Below are positions 1 to 9,701 of a stretch of 64,000 nt of DNA, piece after piece (position 1 is the first letter of the stretch; the number at the start of each line of letters is the position of its first letter). A program made the translations under genes and the position numbers. The DNA is from Catellatospora sp. IY07-71. Lineage in GTDB: Bacteria > Actinomycetota > Actinomycetes > Mycobacteriales > Micromonosporaceae. Location of the stretch: assembly GCF_018326265.1 (NCBI RefSeq), contig NZ_AP023360.1, positions 2,657,501 to 2,721,500 of the forward strand, in the 5' to 3' direction. The notes beneath the pieces are model-generated. The model was not told the origin of the DNA and did no database searches. It saw only the letters and a list, made by a program, of their open reading frames with translations.

Positions 1-1323
1 CGCACGCCGGCCGAGGCGGTCGCGCACACGCTGGCCACGGCCGGGCGCACCGTGCTCGTCTCCGGGCTGACCGTGGCGCTCGCGCTGGCCAGCCTGCTGA
101 TCTTCCCGATGGACTTCCTCAAGTCCATGGCCTGGGGCGGCATGGCCGCCGTGCTGGTCGCCATGCTCGCCGCGCTCACGGCGCTGCCCGCCCTGCTCGC
201 GGTGCTCGGGCCGAAGGTCAACGCGCTGCGCGTACCGCTGCCGAAGATCTTCTCGCCGAAGGCGGCGGGTGAGGGCGGCTGGGCCCGCATCGCCCGCAGC
301 GTCATGCGCCGCCCGGTGGTGTACGCGCTGGCCGTGGCCGCGTTCCTGGCGCTCATGGCGACGCCGTTCCTGGGCGCGAAGTTCGGCGGGTTCGACGAGC
401 GGGTGCTGCCCGCGGGCACCGAGTCGCGCACCGTCACCGAGCGCATCGCCGCCGAGTTCCCGGGTGGCAGCGCCGCGCCGATCAGCGTGCTGGTCGTCGG
501 GTCCGGCGCCGAGGACATGCTGGCCCGGGTCAAGGCCGTCGCGGGAGTCACGGACGCCGCGATCACCGCGCAGCGGGGGCAGGCGACGCTGATCTCGGCG
601 TCCTACCCCGGTGAGCCCGCCGACGAGAGCGCTCGCGACATCGTCGACCGGATCCGGGAGCTGCCCGCGCCCGCGGGGGCGGAGGTGCTGGTCGGTGGGC
701 GCACCGCGGCCGACCAGGACCAGCTGGAGTCGCTCGGCTCGCGGCTGCCGTGGATGCTCGGCATGGTCGCGGTCAGCACGTTCCTGCTGCTGTTCCTGGC
801 CTTCGGGTCGGTGGTGCTGCCGCTCAAGGCGATCGCGATGAACGTGATCTCGATCGGGGCGTCGTTCGGGGTGGTCGTCTGGATCTTCCAGGACGGGCAC
901 CTGTCGGAGTGGCTCGGCTTCACGGTCACCGGGTTCCTGGAGCCGGGGAACATGGTGCTGATGCTGGCCGTGCTGTTCGGGCTGGCCACCGACTACGAGG
1001 TGTTCCTGCTGTCCCGGGTGCGCGAGGAGTGGGACGCGACCGGGGACAACACCCAGGCCGTCGCGTCGGGCCTGCAGCGCACCGGCGGGATCATCACCGC
1101 GGCGGCGCTGCTGCTGATCGTGGTGCTGGGCGGGTTCGCCACCGGCGGCGCGACCACCATCAAGGTGCTCGGCATCGGCATGGTCGTCGCGGTCGCCATC
1201 GACGCCGCGCTGGTCCGGGCGGTGCTGGTGCCCGCCACGATGCGCCTGCTGGGCCGGTGGAACTGGTGGGCGCCCGGCCCGCTCCGCCTGGTCTACCGCC
1301 GCTACGGCCTCAAGGAGGCCTGA
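1..1323 (+). CDS. MMPL-family RND exporter, C-terminal part (5' truncated by window edge)
   Basis: The frame is open from base 1 and codes about 440 residues to a TGA stop, so the start lies outside the window. The first residues read as the end of an MMPL transmembrane helix, followed by a soluble loop (about residues 125-245) and a second bundle of five or six hydrophobic helices. The motif TDYEVFLLSRVREEW is the typical MMPL signature in that second bundle. MMPL proteins export lipids or other hydrophobic molecules across the actinobacterial membrane using proton motive force; the substrate cannot be read from this fragment. The C-terminus is short and basic. The next gene follows 234 bases later, beyond a hairpin repeat, so this is probably the last gene of its unit. 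Confidence 0.9.
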   Translation, partial: RTPAEAVAHTLATAGRTVLVSGLTVALALASLLIFPMDFLKSMAWGGMAAVLVAMLAALTALPALLAVLGPKVNALRVPLPKIFSPKAAGEGGWARIARSVMRRPVVYALAVAAFLALMATPFLGAKFGGFDERVLPAGTESRTVTERIAAEFPGGSAAPISVLVVGSGAEDMLARVKAVAGVTDAAITAQRGQATLISASYPGEPADESARDIVDRIRELPAPAGAEVLVGGRTAADQDQLESLGSRLPWMLGMVAVSTFLLLFLAFGSVVLPLKAIAMNVISIGASFGVVVWIFQDGHLSEWLGFTVTGFLEPGNMVLMLAVLFGLATDYEVFLLSRVREEWDATGDNTQAVASGLQRTGGIITAAALLLIVVLGGFATGGATTIKVLGIGMVVAVAIDAALVRAVLVPATMRLLGRWNWWAPGPLRLVYRRYGLKEA

Positions 1324-1363
1324 CCCTGACCACCGGCGCCTCGCGGGGGGCGGGGCGCCGGCC

Positions 1364-1428
1364 AAGATCGCGGTCTCGTGTCGAAAAGTGCGCTTGAAGC
1401 CCACCTTTGGACACGAGATCGCGATCTT
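1364..1428. repeat. Family A intergenic inverted repeat, copy 1
   Basis: Arms of 19 bases at 1364-1382 and 1410-1428 pair with one G-T mismatch. The distance from the first GATC (1366) to the last GATC (ending 1426) is 61 bases, the same as in every other family A copy. It lies between two genes on the plus strand and may also end MMPL transcription. Confidence 0.85.
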
Positions 1429-1557
1429 CGCGGTGAGCGGCTCCGGGGTGGAAACCGTTGGTACACAGAGCGTTCATGTGAGCGCGGGCCGGATGACGTC
1501 CACGACCCCTAGCGTGCTCGATGTCACTCAAGACATCGACATGTGTGGAGGTCTACC

Positions 1558-2712
1558 GTGGATCGTCGCAACCTGCTGCGGGCCGGAGTCGTGGGCGGGG
1601 CGGCCGCCGCCTTCTCGGGCGCGCTGTGGAAGGAGGCGTTCGCCGCACCGGCGCAGCCGGGTCCGGGGCCGTACGGCGCGCTGCAGGCCGCCGACGCGAA
1701 CGGGATCATGCTGCCGTCCGGCTTCACCAGCCGGGTGATCGCCCGTACCGGCCAGACCGTGCCCGGCACCTCCTACACCTGGCACAGCGCGCCCGACGGG
1801 GGCGCCTGCTTCGCCGACGGCTCGGGCTGGATCTACGTGTCGAACTCGGAGGTGTCCGCGGGTGGCGCGTCGGCGGTGCGGTTCAACTCCGGCGGGACGG
1901 TGACGGGGGCGTACCGCATCCTGTCCGGCACCTCGACGAACTGCGCCGGCGGGCACACCCCCTGGAACACGTGGCTGTCCTGCGAGGAGACGAGCACCGG
2001 GCGGGTCTGGGAGACCGACCCGTGGGGCGTGAACGCGGCGGTGGCCCGGCCCGCGATGGGCCGGTTCAAGCACGAGGCGGCCGCCTGCGACCCGGTCAAC
2101 CGGATCATCTACCTGACCGAGGACCAGTCCGACGGCTGCTTCTACCGGTTCATCCCGAACACCTGGGGCAACCTGGCCAGCGGCACGCTGCAGGTGGCCA
2201 AGGGCGGCTCGGGCACCGCGGTGACGCTCACCTGGGCGAACGTGCCGGACCCGGACGGCTCGCCGACCGCGACCCGCAACCAGGTCAGCGGCGTGAAGCG
2301 GTTCAACGGCGGTGAGGGCTGCTGGTTCGACAACGGCATCGTCTACTTCACCACCAAGGGCGACAATCGAGTCTGGGCCTACCACACGGCCACCGCGTTC
2401 ATCGAGCTGGCGTACGACGACTCGCTGGTGAGCGGCACGGCGCCGCTGACCGGGGTCGACAACATCACCGGCAGCGCCACCAGCGGCGACCTCTACGTCG
2501 CCGAGGACGGGGGCAACATGGAGATCTGCGTCATCACGCCGGACGACGTGATCGCGCCGTTCCTGCGCATCACGGGGCAGAGCTCCTCGGAGATCACCGG
2601 CCCGGCGTTCAACCCGGCCGGGAACCGCTTCTACTTCTCCTCGCAGCGGGGCACCTCCGGCTCGTCGTCCGGCGGCATCACGTACGAGGTGACCGGGCCG
2701 TTCCGGTCCTGA
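1558..2712 (+). CDS. PhoX-like (DUF839) Tat-exported protein, first tandem copy
   Basis: The protein has 384 residues. GTG 1558 is chosen because GGAGGT at 1547-1552 sits six bases before it; an in-frame GTG at 1543 lies upstream of this ribosome site. The N-terminus DRRNLLRAG followed by an Ala/Gly-rich hydrophobic run and AFAAPA is a Tat signal with a likely signal-peptidase site. The mature part carries DUF839/PhoX hallmarks: DGGACF, GWIYVSNSE, LSCEET, GRFKHEAAACDP, YLTED, GEGCWFDNG, VYFTTKGD and ITGPAFNP. PhoX enzymes are calcium/iron-dependent alkaline phosphatases, but this short form is well below classical PhoX length, so phosphatase activity is inferred only. It is followed after 16 bases by a close paralogue. 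Confidence 0.85.
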   Translation: MDRRNLLRAGVVGGAAAAFSGALWKEAFAAPAQPGPGPYGALQAADANGIMLPSGFTSRVIARTGQTVPGTSYTWHSAPDGGACFADGSGWIYVSNSEVSAGGASAVRFNSGGTVTGAYRILSGTSTNCAGGHTPWNTWLSCEETSTGRVWETDPWGVNAAVARPAMGRFKHEAAACDPVNRIIYLTEDQSDGCFYRFIPNTWGNLASGTLQVAKGGSGTAVTLTWANVPDPDGSPTATRNQVSGVKRFNGGEGCWFDNGIVYFTTKGDNRVWAYHTATAFIELAYDDSLVSGTAPLTGVDNITGSATSGDLYVAEDGGNMEICVITPDDVIAPFLRITGQSSSEITGPAFNPAGNRFYFSSQRGTSGSSSGGITYEVTGPFRS

Positions 2713-2728
2713 GCGCACGGGAGGCAGG

Positions 2729-3886
2729 ATGCGCCGTCGCGAGCTGCTGCGGGCCGGGCTGGCCGGCGCGGGCGCGGCGGCGCTGTCCGGCGTGCTGTGG
2801 CAGCGGGCGTTCGCGGTCACGGCGCTGCCGGTAGCCGCTCCCTATGGCGCGCTGCGCCCGGCCGACGCGAACGGCGTCGCGCTGCCGGACGGCTTCACCA
2901 GCCGGATCGTGGCCCGGTCCGGGCAGCCGGTCGCGGGCACCGGATACACCTGGCACCGGGCGCCCGACGGCGGCGCGTGCTTCGCCGACGGGGCGGGCTG
3001 GATCTACGTGTCGAACTCGGAGATCCCGCTGGGCGGCGGCGCGTCGGCGGTGCGGTTCGCGGCGGACGGGTCGGTCGTGTCGGCGTACCGCATCCTGGCT
3101 CGGACCCACGTGAACTGCGCGGGCGGGGCGACGCCCTGGCAGACCTGGCTGTCCTGCGAGGAGGTGACCCACGGCCGGGTCTTCGAGACCGACCCGCGGG
3201 GGCGGCGGCCGGCGGAGGTCCGCCTGGCGATGGGCCGGTTCAAGCACGAGGCCGCCGCGTGCGATCCGGAGCGGCGCGCCGTCTACCTGACCGAGGACGA
3301 GGAGGACGGCTGCCTCTACCGCTTCCTGCCGGAGACGTGGGGCGATCTGGAGCGCGGGCGGCTCCAGGTGCTGTGCGCCCCGCCGGGCACCACATCCGGG
3401 CCGGTGACCTGGCAGGACGTGCCGAGCCGGGACGGCGCCGGGGTGCCCACCCGGTGGCAGGTGCCCGCCGCGCTGCACTTCGACGGCGGCGAGGGCTGCT
3501 GGTACGAGAGCGGCGTCTGCTACTTCACCACCAAGGGCGACGACCGGGTGTGGGCGTACGACGCGGCCGCCTCGGCGCTCGGCCTGGCCTACGACGCGGC
3601 GTCCGGCGGCACGCTGAGCGGCGTCGACAACATCACCGGCGCGCCCCGCAACACCGACCTGTTCGTCGCGGAGGACGGCGGCAACATGGAGCTCAACGTG
3701 ATCACCGGCGACGGCGCGGTCGCCCCGTTCCTGCGGCTGCCCGGCCAGGACGCCTCCGAGATCACCGGACCGGCCTTCAACCCTGCGGGCGACCGCCTCT
3801 ACTTCTCCTCCCAGCGGGGCCACTCCGGCGCCCGCTCCGGCTCCGGCGGCATCACCTACGAGGTCAGCGGCCCGTTCCGCGGCTGA
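2729..3886 (+). CDS. PhoX-like (DUF839) Tat-exported protein, second tandem copy
   Basis: The protein has 385 residues and aligns along its whole length with the preceding gene, sharing GACFADG, GWIYVSNSE, LSCEE, GRFKHEAAACDP, VYLTED, GEGCW, TTKGDDRVWAY, VAEDGGNME and ITGPAFNPAG. The N-terminus MRRRELLRAGLAGAG is another Tat signal, with cleavage likely after FA near residue 30. GGGAGG sits just before the ATG and the gap to the upstream gene is 16 bases, so the two are probably one transcript. It arose by tandem duplication, with enough divergence to suggest an old event or different substrates. Extracellular phosphoester hydrolysis is inferred from the family. Confidence 0.85.
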   Translation: MRRRELLRAGLAGAGAAALSGVLWQRAFAVTALPVAAPYGALRPADANGVALPDGFTSRIVARSGQPVAGTGYTWHRAPDGGACFADGAGWIYVSNSEIPLGGGASAVRFAADGSVVSAYRILARTHVNCAGGATPWQTWLSCEEVTHGRVFETDPRGRRPAEVRLAMGRFKHEAAACDPERRAVYLTEDEEDGCLYRFLPETWGDLERGRLQVLCAPPGTTSGPVTWQDVPSRDGAGVPTRWQVPAALHFDGGEGCWYESGVCYFTTKGDDRVWAYDAAASALGLAYDAASGGTLSGVDNITGAPRNTDLFVAEDGGNMELNVITGDGAVAPFLRLPGQDASEITGPAFNPAGDRLYFSSQRGHSGARSGSGGITYEVSGPFRG

Positions 3887-3902
3887 GGCACGTTTTGTGC
3901 CG

Positions 3903-3931
3903 TTGACCGGCCGGTGGGCGGTCGGAATACT
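3903..3931 (+). promoter_or_regulatory. Promoter of the YcxB-like gene
   Basis: TTGACC at 3903-3908 and AATACT at 3926-3931 are separated by 17 bases, a good housekeeping -35/-10 pair. The ATG begins 6 bases after the -10, so the transcript is probably leaderless. Confidence 0.55.
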
Positions 3932-3937
3932 GCCCGG

Positions 3938-4480
3938 ATGCAGATCCACAGTGCGGACCTCGTCGAGGTGACCTGGATGTGGGACCGCGCCGCGTTCCGC
4001 CGGGTCGCCTGGCAGGAACGGGCGCTGTCCAACCTCTGCTACGGCGTCGCCGCGATCGTCAGCCTCGCCCTCGCGGCCTGGATGATCAACACGGCGTTGC
4101 GGCAGGGCGGCACGTTTCCCTACGGCGGGGTGTGGATCGCGCTCGTCGGCGCCGTGGCGGCCGTGCGCGTCGCGCTGACCGGATGGCTCTGGCTGCGGAA
4201 CACGCCCGACGTCTGGTACACCCCGCTCACCGTGCGCATCGACGCGCAGGGCGTGCGCCTGCTGTCGGCGAGTTCGGAGCATTTCTACCGGTGGTCCGGG
4301 CTGGCGCCGGTGCGGCGTACCCGCGATGACTGGATCTTCAGCGCGACCGGGGTCGGCCTGATCCGGGTGCCGCGGGCGCTGATCACCGACGTGGACGACG
4401 CGGCCATCGCGGTGGTGGTCGACCGGTACGCCGACCGTGTGGGCCGCCCCGCCGACCTGCCGCCACCGGCGGTGGTCTGA
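3938..4480 (+). CDS. YcxB-like membrane protein
   Basis: The protein has 180 residues. ATG 3938 is preferred over the in-frame GTG at 3914 because a -10-like AATACT ends 6 bases before it. Two hydrophobic helices (about residues 30-50 and 63-85) follow a short N-terminal strand region. The second half (WYTPLTVRIDAQGVRL, then HFYRWSGL) resembles the YcxB-like C-terminal domain, a small PH-like beta fold after two membrane helices. No enzymatic motif is visible and its role is unknown. It stands between the PhoX pair and an acetyltransferase on the same strand. Confidence 0.6.
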   Translation: MQIHSADLVEVTWMWDRAAFRRVAWQERALSNLCYGVAAIVSLALAAWMINTALRQGGTFPYGGVWIALVGAVAAVRVALTGWLWLRNTPDVWYTPLTVRIDAQGVRLLSASSEHFYRWSGLAPVRRTRDDWIFSATGVGLIRVPRALITDVDDAAIAVVVDRYADRVGRPADLPPPAVV

Positions 4481-4506
4481 TGCCACCACCCCTGGAGGTC
4501 TGAACG

Positions 4507-5040
4507 ATGCGCCTGGAGACGGCCCGCCTGCTGGTGCGGGAGTGGACGGACAGCCCCGCCGACCTGGACCGCAACTACGACACCTACCGGCGCGAGGAGG
4601 TGACGCGCTGGCTCGGCGCGGCCACCCCGCTGGTCAACCGGGAGCAGTCGCCACTGCTGATGGACCGGCGCCGCGAGTACTACGCGGCACACCCCGGCTA
4701 CGGCGTGTGGGCCGTGGAGGTGCGTGCCACCGGCGTGGTCGCCGGGTCGGTGCTGCTCAAGGAGATGCCGACGCCGTCCGCCGGGCCGGGCCGGGGCGAG
4801 ATCGAGATCGGCTGGCACCTCCATCCGGACTGCTGGGGCCACGGGTACGCCACCGAGGCGGCGCGCGCCGTGCTCGACCACGGCTGGGCGCTCGGGCTCA
4901 CCGAGATCCACGCCATCGCCCGCCCCGACAACGCCGCGTCGCTGGCGGTGATGCGCCGCCTCGGCATGACCCGGGTGGGCCGCACCACCCGCTGGTACGA
5001 CCTCGACGCCGAGCACTACGTGATCACCAAGCCCGGCTGA
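4507..5040 (+). CDS. GNAT-family N-acetyltransferase (RimJ/RimL type)
   Basis: The protein has 177 residues. It opens with LETARLLVREWT, the typical start of RimJ/RimL-like acetyltransferases. It contains EIGWHLHPDCWGHGYATEAARAV, where the GHGYATEA stretch is the acetyl-CoA pyrophosphate loop, and a late IARPDNAASLAVMRRLGM block. CTGGAGGT lies about 6-13 bases before the ATG. Members acetylate protein N-termini, ribosomal proteins or small amines; the acceptor here is unknown. It starts 26 bases after the YcxB-like gene, so the two may be cotranscribed. A perfect hairpin follows the stop. Confidence 0.85.
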   Translation: MRLETARLLVREWTDSPADLDRNYDTYRREEVTRWLGAATPLVNREQSPLLMDRRREYYAAHPGYGVWAVEVRATGVVAGSVLLKEMPTPSAGPGRGEIEIGWHLHPDCWGHGYATEAARAVLDHGWALGLTEIHAIARPDNAASLAVMRRLGMTRVGRTTRWYDLDAEHYVITKPG

Positions 5041-5048
5041 GGGTGCAC

Positions 5049-5100
5049 TTTCAGGGAAACTGCACGAACTACCGCCGCGATTCGTGCAGTTTCCCTGAAA
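5049..5100. repeat. Family E intergenic inverted repeat, copy 1
   Basis: A perfect 20-base inverted repeat (arms 5049-5068 and 5081-5100) has a 12-base loop, 52 bases in all. The arm begins TTTCAGGGAAACTGCA. A second copy of equal length is at 59985-60036. It begins 8 bases after the upstream stop and could serve as a terminator before dxr. Confidence 0.85.
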
Positions 5101-5173
5101 CTGCCTGCCGGCGGATCTGCTCGACGAGTAGCCCGCTCAGGGGGCGTTCAGGGGGGTCGGCGAGAATGAGGCG

Positions 5174-6373
5174 ATGATCCCCCGCGAGATAGTTCTGCTC
5201 GGCTCCACCGGATCGATCGGCACGCAGGCGATCGACATCGTGCGGCGCAACCCGGACCGGTTCCGGGTGGTCGCGCTGGGCGCGGGCGGCGGCAACGTGG
5301 CGCTGCTGGCGCAGCAGGCGCTGGAGCTGGGGGTCGAGGCGGTCGGGGTGGCCCGGGCCAGCACCGCGCAGGACCTGCAGCTGGCGTTCTACGCCGAGGC
5401 GCAGCGGCGCGGCTGGTCGGCGGGGCAGTTCAAGCTGCCGAAGATCCTCGCCGGGCCGCAGGCGATGACGGAGCTGGCGCAGTGGCCCGCGGACATCGTG
5501 CTCAACGGCGTGGTGGGCTCGCTGGGCCTGGCGCCGACGCTGGCCGCGCTCAAGGCGGGACGCATCCTGGCGCTGGCCAACAAGGAGTCGCTGGTCGCGG
5601 GCGGCCCGCTGGTGCGGGCGGTGGCCGCGCCGGGGCAGATCGTGCCGGTGGACAGCGAGCACTCGGCGCTGGCGCAGTGCCTGCGCGGCGGCTCGCCGGC
5701 CGAGGTGCGCCGGCTGATCCTGACCGCGAGCGGCGGCGCGTTCCGCGGCCGCCGCCGCGAGGAGCTGGGCGCCGTCACGGTCGAGGAGGCGCTCAAGCAC
5801 CCGACCTGGGACATGGGCCCGGTGGTCACGATCAACTCGGCGACGCTGGTGAACAAGGGTCTCGAGGTGATCGAGGCGCACGAGCTGTTCGGGGTGGCGT
5901 ACGACGACATCGAGGTGATGGTGCACCCGCAGTCGGTGCTGCACTCGCTGGTCGAGTTCACCGACGGCTCGACGCTGGCCCAGGCCAGCCCGCCGGACAT
6001 GCGGCTGCCCATCGCGCTGGCGCTGGGCTGGCCGGACCGGGTGCCGTACGCGGCCGAGCCGGTGGACTGGACGCAGGCGCACAACTGGGAGCTGCGCCCG
6101 CTGGACCGCGAGGCGTTCCCGGCGGTGGAGCTGGCCAAGGCCGCGGGGCGGGCGGGGCGCTGCCGGCCGGCGATCTACAACGCCGCGAACGAGGAGTGTG
6201 TGGCGGCTTTCACAGCGGGGCGGCTGCCCTTCCTGGCGATCGTGGACACCGTGGCGGAGATCCTCGACGGTGCGCCGGACTATGCCGAACCAGGTACCGT
6301 CGAGGACGTGCTCGCCGCGGAGCACTGGGCGCGCACGCGCGCCCACGAACTGATCAAGGAGAAGAGCGCCTGA
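5174..6373 (+). CDS. dxr: 1-deoxy-D-xylulose 5-phosphate reductoisomerase
   Basis: The protein has 399 residues, the usual DXR length. It converts DXP to 2-C-methyl-D-erythritol 4-phosphate with NADPH in the MEP isoprenoid pathway, in the cytoplasm. The NADPH loop GSTGSIG is at residues 10-16. Later come [12 protein letters not shown], the metal/substrate region [13 protein letters not shown], the SGGAFRG loop and [21 protein letters not shown]. ispG, a later enzyme of the same pathway, is two genes downstream, as in M. tuberculosis. No clear ribosome site precedes the ATG; a GAGAAT hexamer at 5162-5167 would allow a leaderless start. The stop overlaps the next start (TGATG). Confidence 0.97.
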   Translation: MIPREIVLLGSTGSIGTQAIDIVRRNPDRFRVVALGAGGGNVALLAQQALELGVEAVGVARASTAQDLQLAFYAEAQRRGWSAGQFKLPKILAGPQAMTELAQWPADIVLNGVVGSLGLAPTLAALKAGRILALANKESLVAGGPLVRAVAAPGQIVPVDSEHSALAQCLRGGSPAEVRRLILTASGGAFRGRRREELGAVTVEEALKHPTWDMGPVVTINSATLVNKGLEVIEAHELFGVAYDDIEVMVHPQSVLHSLVEFTDGSTLAQASPPDMRLPIALALGWPDRVPYAAEPVDWTQAHNWELRPLDREAFPAVELAKAAGRAGRCRPAIYNAANEECVAAFTAGRLPFLAIVDTVAEILDGAPDYAEPGTVEDVLAAEHWARTRAHELIKEKSA

Positions 6374-7590
6374 TGAGTGTGCTGGGCATCGTCCTGTTCG
6401 CGCTCGTGATCCTGATCTCGGTCAGCCTGCACGAGGCCGGCCACATGGGCACGGCGAAGGCCTTCGGCATGCGGGTGACCCGCTACTTCGTGGGCTTCGG
6501 GCCGACCCTGTGGTCGTTCCGCCGCGGCGAGACCGAGTACGGCGTGAAGGGCATCCCGCTCGGCGGCTTCGTCAAGATCGTCGGCATGACGCCGCAGGAC
6601 GAGGACGCCGACGACCCGAAGGCGATGTGGCGCTTCCCGGTGTGGAAGCGCTCGGTCGTGATGTCCGCGGGCTCGGTCGTGCACTTCATCCTGGCCGGCG
6701 TGGCCATCTGGCTGCTGGCGATCTTCTCCGGGCTGCCCAACCCGGCGCTGCCGAAGGGCCCCGAGTCGCAGCCCGCGGTGCTCGCGGTGCAGCCGTGCGT
6801 GGTCACGACGCTGCCGCTGCGCGAGTGCGCCGCGAACGACCCGGCCAGCCCGGCCTCGCAGTCGGGTCTGCGCAACGGCGACAAGCTGGTGGCGGTCAAC
6901 GGCAAGCCGGTGGCGACCTGGGGCGAGGCGATCGAGCAGATCCGCCCGCTGGCCGTCGGGCAGACCGCCTCGATGACCGTGGAGCGCGACGGCGCCCAGC
7001 AGACGGTGCAGATCAGCCCGGCCGAGGTCGAGCGCAAGATGACCGACGGCAGCGTGCGCAAGGTCGCCGCGATCGGCGTCGGGCTCACCTCGACCGTCCC
7101 GTACACCGTGACCTACGGCCCGGTCGACGCGGTCGGCGCGAGCGCGAAGTACGCCGGCTCGATGGTGACCGCCACGTTCGAGGCGCTCAAGCAGTTCCCG
7201 CAGCGCATCCCGGCGCTCTTCTCGGCGATCGGCGGCGCGGAGCGCGACCCGAACACCCCGATCAGCGTGGTCGGCATCAGCATCCTGGGCGGCGAGGCGG
7301 TCGAGCGCGGCGCGTGGGACATGTTCACCGCGCTGTTCATCGGATTCAACCTTTTCGTGGGTATTTTCAACCTGCTCCCGCTGCTTCCCCTGGACGGGGG
7401 ACACCTGTTCATCGCGTGGTTCGAGAAGATCCGTTCATGGGTCTACGCTCGCCTGCGCAAGCCCGACCCGGGCCGGGTCGACTACTTCAAGCTGATGCCG
7501 CTGACCTACACGGTCATCCTGATCTTCGGTGCGTTCACCCTGCTGACCGTCACCGCGGACCTCGTCAACCCCATCTCGATCTACAAGTGA
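6373..7590 (+). CDS. rseP: Site-2 intramembrane metalloprotease RseP/Rip1 (M50)
   Basis: The protein has 405 residues, close to M. tuberculosis Rip1. The ATG overlaps the dxr stop by one base (TGATG), so translation is coupled. The first membrane helix carries the zinc motif HEAGH near residue 20. A PDZ domain spans roughly residues 115-225 ([17 protein letters not shown]). The last helices contain [13 protein letters not shown], the second catalytic motif of the M50 family. These enzymes cut transmembrane anti-sigma factors and other membrane proteins during stress and envelope regulation; the substrates here are inferred from family only. Confidence 0.95.
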   Translation: MSVLGIVLFALVILISVSLHEAGHMGTAKAFGMRVTRYFVGFGPTLWSFRRGETEYGVKGIPLGGFVKIVGMTPQDEDADDPKAMWRFPVWKRSVVMSAGSVVHFILAGVAIWLLAIFSGLPNPALPKGPESQPAVLAVQPCVVTTLPLRECAANDPASPASQSGLRNGDKLVAVNGKPVATWGEAIEQIRPLAVGQTASMTVERDGAQQTVQISPAEVERKMTDGSVRKVAAIGVGLTSTVPYTVTYGPVDAVGASAKYAGSMVTATFEALKQFPQRIPALFSAIGGAERDPNTPISVVGISILGGEAVERGAWDMFTALFIGFNLFVGIFNLLPLLPLDGGHLFIAWFEKIRSWVYARLRKPDPGRVDYFKLMPLTYTVILIFGAFTLLTVTADLVNPISIYK

Positions 7591-7597
7591 GTGTGCT

Positions 7598-8764
<1,167 letters not shown>

Positions 8765-8777
8765 CCCGCTGACTCAA

Positions 8778-8816
8778 GCGAGCAGGCCCCGTTCCTCAGG
8801 AACGGGGCCTGCTCGC
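8778..8816 (+). terminator. Terminator of the dxr-rseP-ispG operon
   Basis: A perfect 19-base inverted repeat (8778-8796 and 8798-8816) with a one-base centre, rich in GC, begins 13 bases after the ispG stop. There is no long T run, as is usual for actinobacterial terminators. Confidence 0.8.
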
Positions 8817-8851
8817 GTCTGCGCCCTCGGCGCACGTTGCCAAGATCGCGT

Positions 8852-8920
8852 CGATCTTGCGCGAAGTGTTGCCCTTTTGGGCGGTAGGGGCGTGTCGTCC
8901 CCACCGTTCGCGCAAGATCG
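8852..8920. repeat. Family D intergenic inverted repeat, copy 1
   Basis: Arms of 14 bases (8852-8865 and 8907-8920) give a 69-base element, the length shared by all three family D copies. Its core is in the opposite orientation to the other two: the complement strand reads CGACACGCCC. It lies between the convergent ispG and padR genes, beyond the ispG terminator. Confidence 0.8.
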
Positions 8921-8939
8921 GCGGCGGGGTGGGTGGGGG

Positions 8940-9539
8940 TCACTCGGCGAGGATGGCGTAGAGCTTGCGCTTGGTGTCCTGGAGGGTTTCCAGGGCTTTC
9001 TGGCGCTGGGTGGGGGTGCCGGTCATGGCGACCTGACGCAGGGCGCTCATGACGGCGAAGCCCGCCTCGCGGAACTCCTGCGCCTGCGCGATGTGGTCGG
9101 CGTCGAACTCCTGCCAGGGGCGGCCGTGGCCGGCGTCGGTGGCGCGGTCGGCCTCGGCGCGGCCCGCCTCGGTGAGGGTGAACCGCTTGCGGCCGTCGGC
9201 CTCCTCGCTGACGATCAGGCCCTCGTCCTCCAGCAACTGGAGCGTGGGGTAGATCGAGCCGGGGCTCGGGCGCCAGACGCCGCCGGTCCTCGTCTCCAGC
9301 TCGGAGATCATCTCGTAGCCGTGCATCGGGCGCTCCAGGAGCAGGCCGAGCACCGCTGCGCGGGTGTTGCCGCGCCGCCCGCGACCGCGGCCGTGTCCGC
9401 GCCCGCCGGGGCCGAAGCCGCCGGGGCCGAACGGCGGCCGCATCGGCCCGAAGGCGAACAGCCGGGGGTCGTGGCCGTGGTGGTCGTGGGATCCGTGGGC
9501 GTGCTCACGCATGCCGTGTCCGTGGTGTCGTCGGAACAT
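8940..9539 (-). CDS. PadR-family transcriptional regulator with His/Gly-rich N-terminus
   Basis: The protein has 199 residues. Residues 1-57 are an unusual tail: eleven histidines in the first 30, then a PFGPGGFGPGGRGHGRGRGR segment. The PadR winged helix begins at TRAAVLGLLLERPMHGYEMI and includes SPGSIYPTLQLLEDEGLI, followed by a C-terminal dimerisation helix. The ATG at 9539 has a purine-rich AAGAGGA just upstream on its strand. PadR proteins repress their own and nearby promoters and release on ligand; the His-rich tail hints at metal sensing, which is inference. It is divergent from a GNAT gene, with several palindromes in the shared upstream region. Confidence 0.9.
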   Translation of the reverse strand: MFRRHHGHGMREHAHGSHDHHGHDPRLFAFGPMRPPFGPGGFGPGGRGHGRGRGRRGNTRAAVLGLLLERPMHGYEMISELETRTGGVWRPSPGSIYPTLQLLEDEGLIVSEEADGRKRFTLTEAGRAEADRATDAGHGRPWQEFDADHIAQAQEFREAGFAVMSALRQVAMTGTPTQRQKALETLQDTKRKLYAILAE

Positions 9540-9562
9540 CTTCGTCCTCTTTCGTGGGGAGT

Positions 9563-9627
9563 CTCGCGTGCTCGCGAGGCTCTCGTCGACTATCGCCGTG
9601 CTGTCGGCGATACGTTAACGATATATC
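9563..9627. promoter_or_regulatory. Palindromes in the padR/GNAT divergent region, candidate PadR operator
   Basis: Three symmetric sites lie within 65 bases just upstream of the padR start: CTCGCG...CGCGAG (9563-9578), a perfect TATCGCCG...CGGCGATA repeat (9591-9612) and a CGATA...TATCG pair (9608-9627) around CGTTAACG. TATCG-type ends and AT-rich centres suit PadR binding. Autoregulation is inferred from position. Confidence 0.5.
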
Positions 9628-9689
9628 GGCAACGTGTCGGCGGCAAGCCGCGTTTCCCGGGTAGCAGTGGCGGGCGGCGCGGATCTCAT

Positions 9690-9695
9690 TAGGCT
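9690..9695 (+). promoter_or_regulatory. -10 hexamer TAGGCT of the downstream GNAT gene
   Basis: TAGGCT ends 6 bases before ATG 9702, so transcription would start at or next to the start codon (leaderless). This also selects ATG 9702 over GTG 9696. Confidence 0.6.
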
Positions 9696-9701
9696 GTGGG
9701 C

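Noticed and set aside
1310-1531. Minus-strand frame of 73 codons across the first family A repeat
   Set aside because: It reads through a hairpin repeat and the 3' end of the MMPL gene and has no start signal or family.
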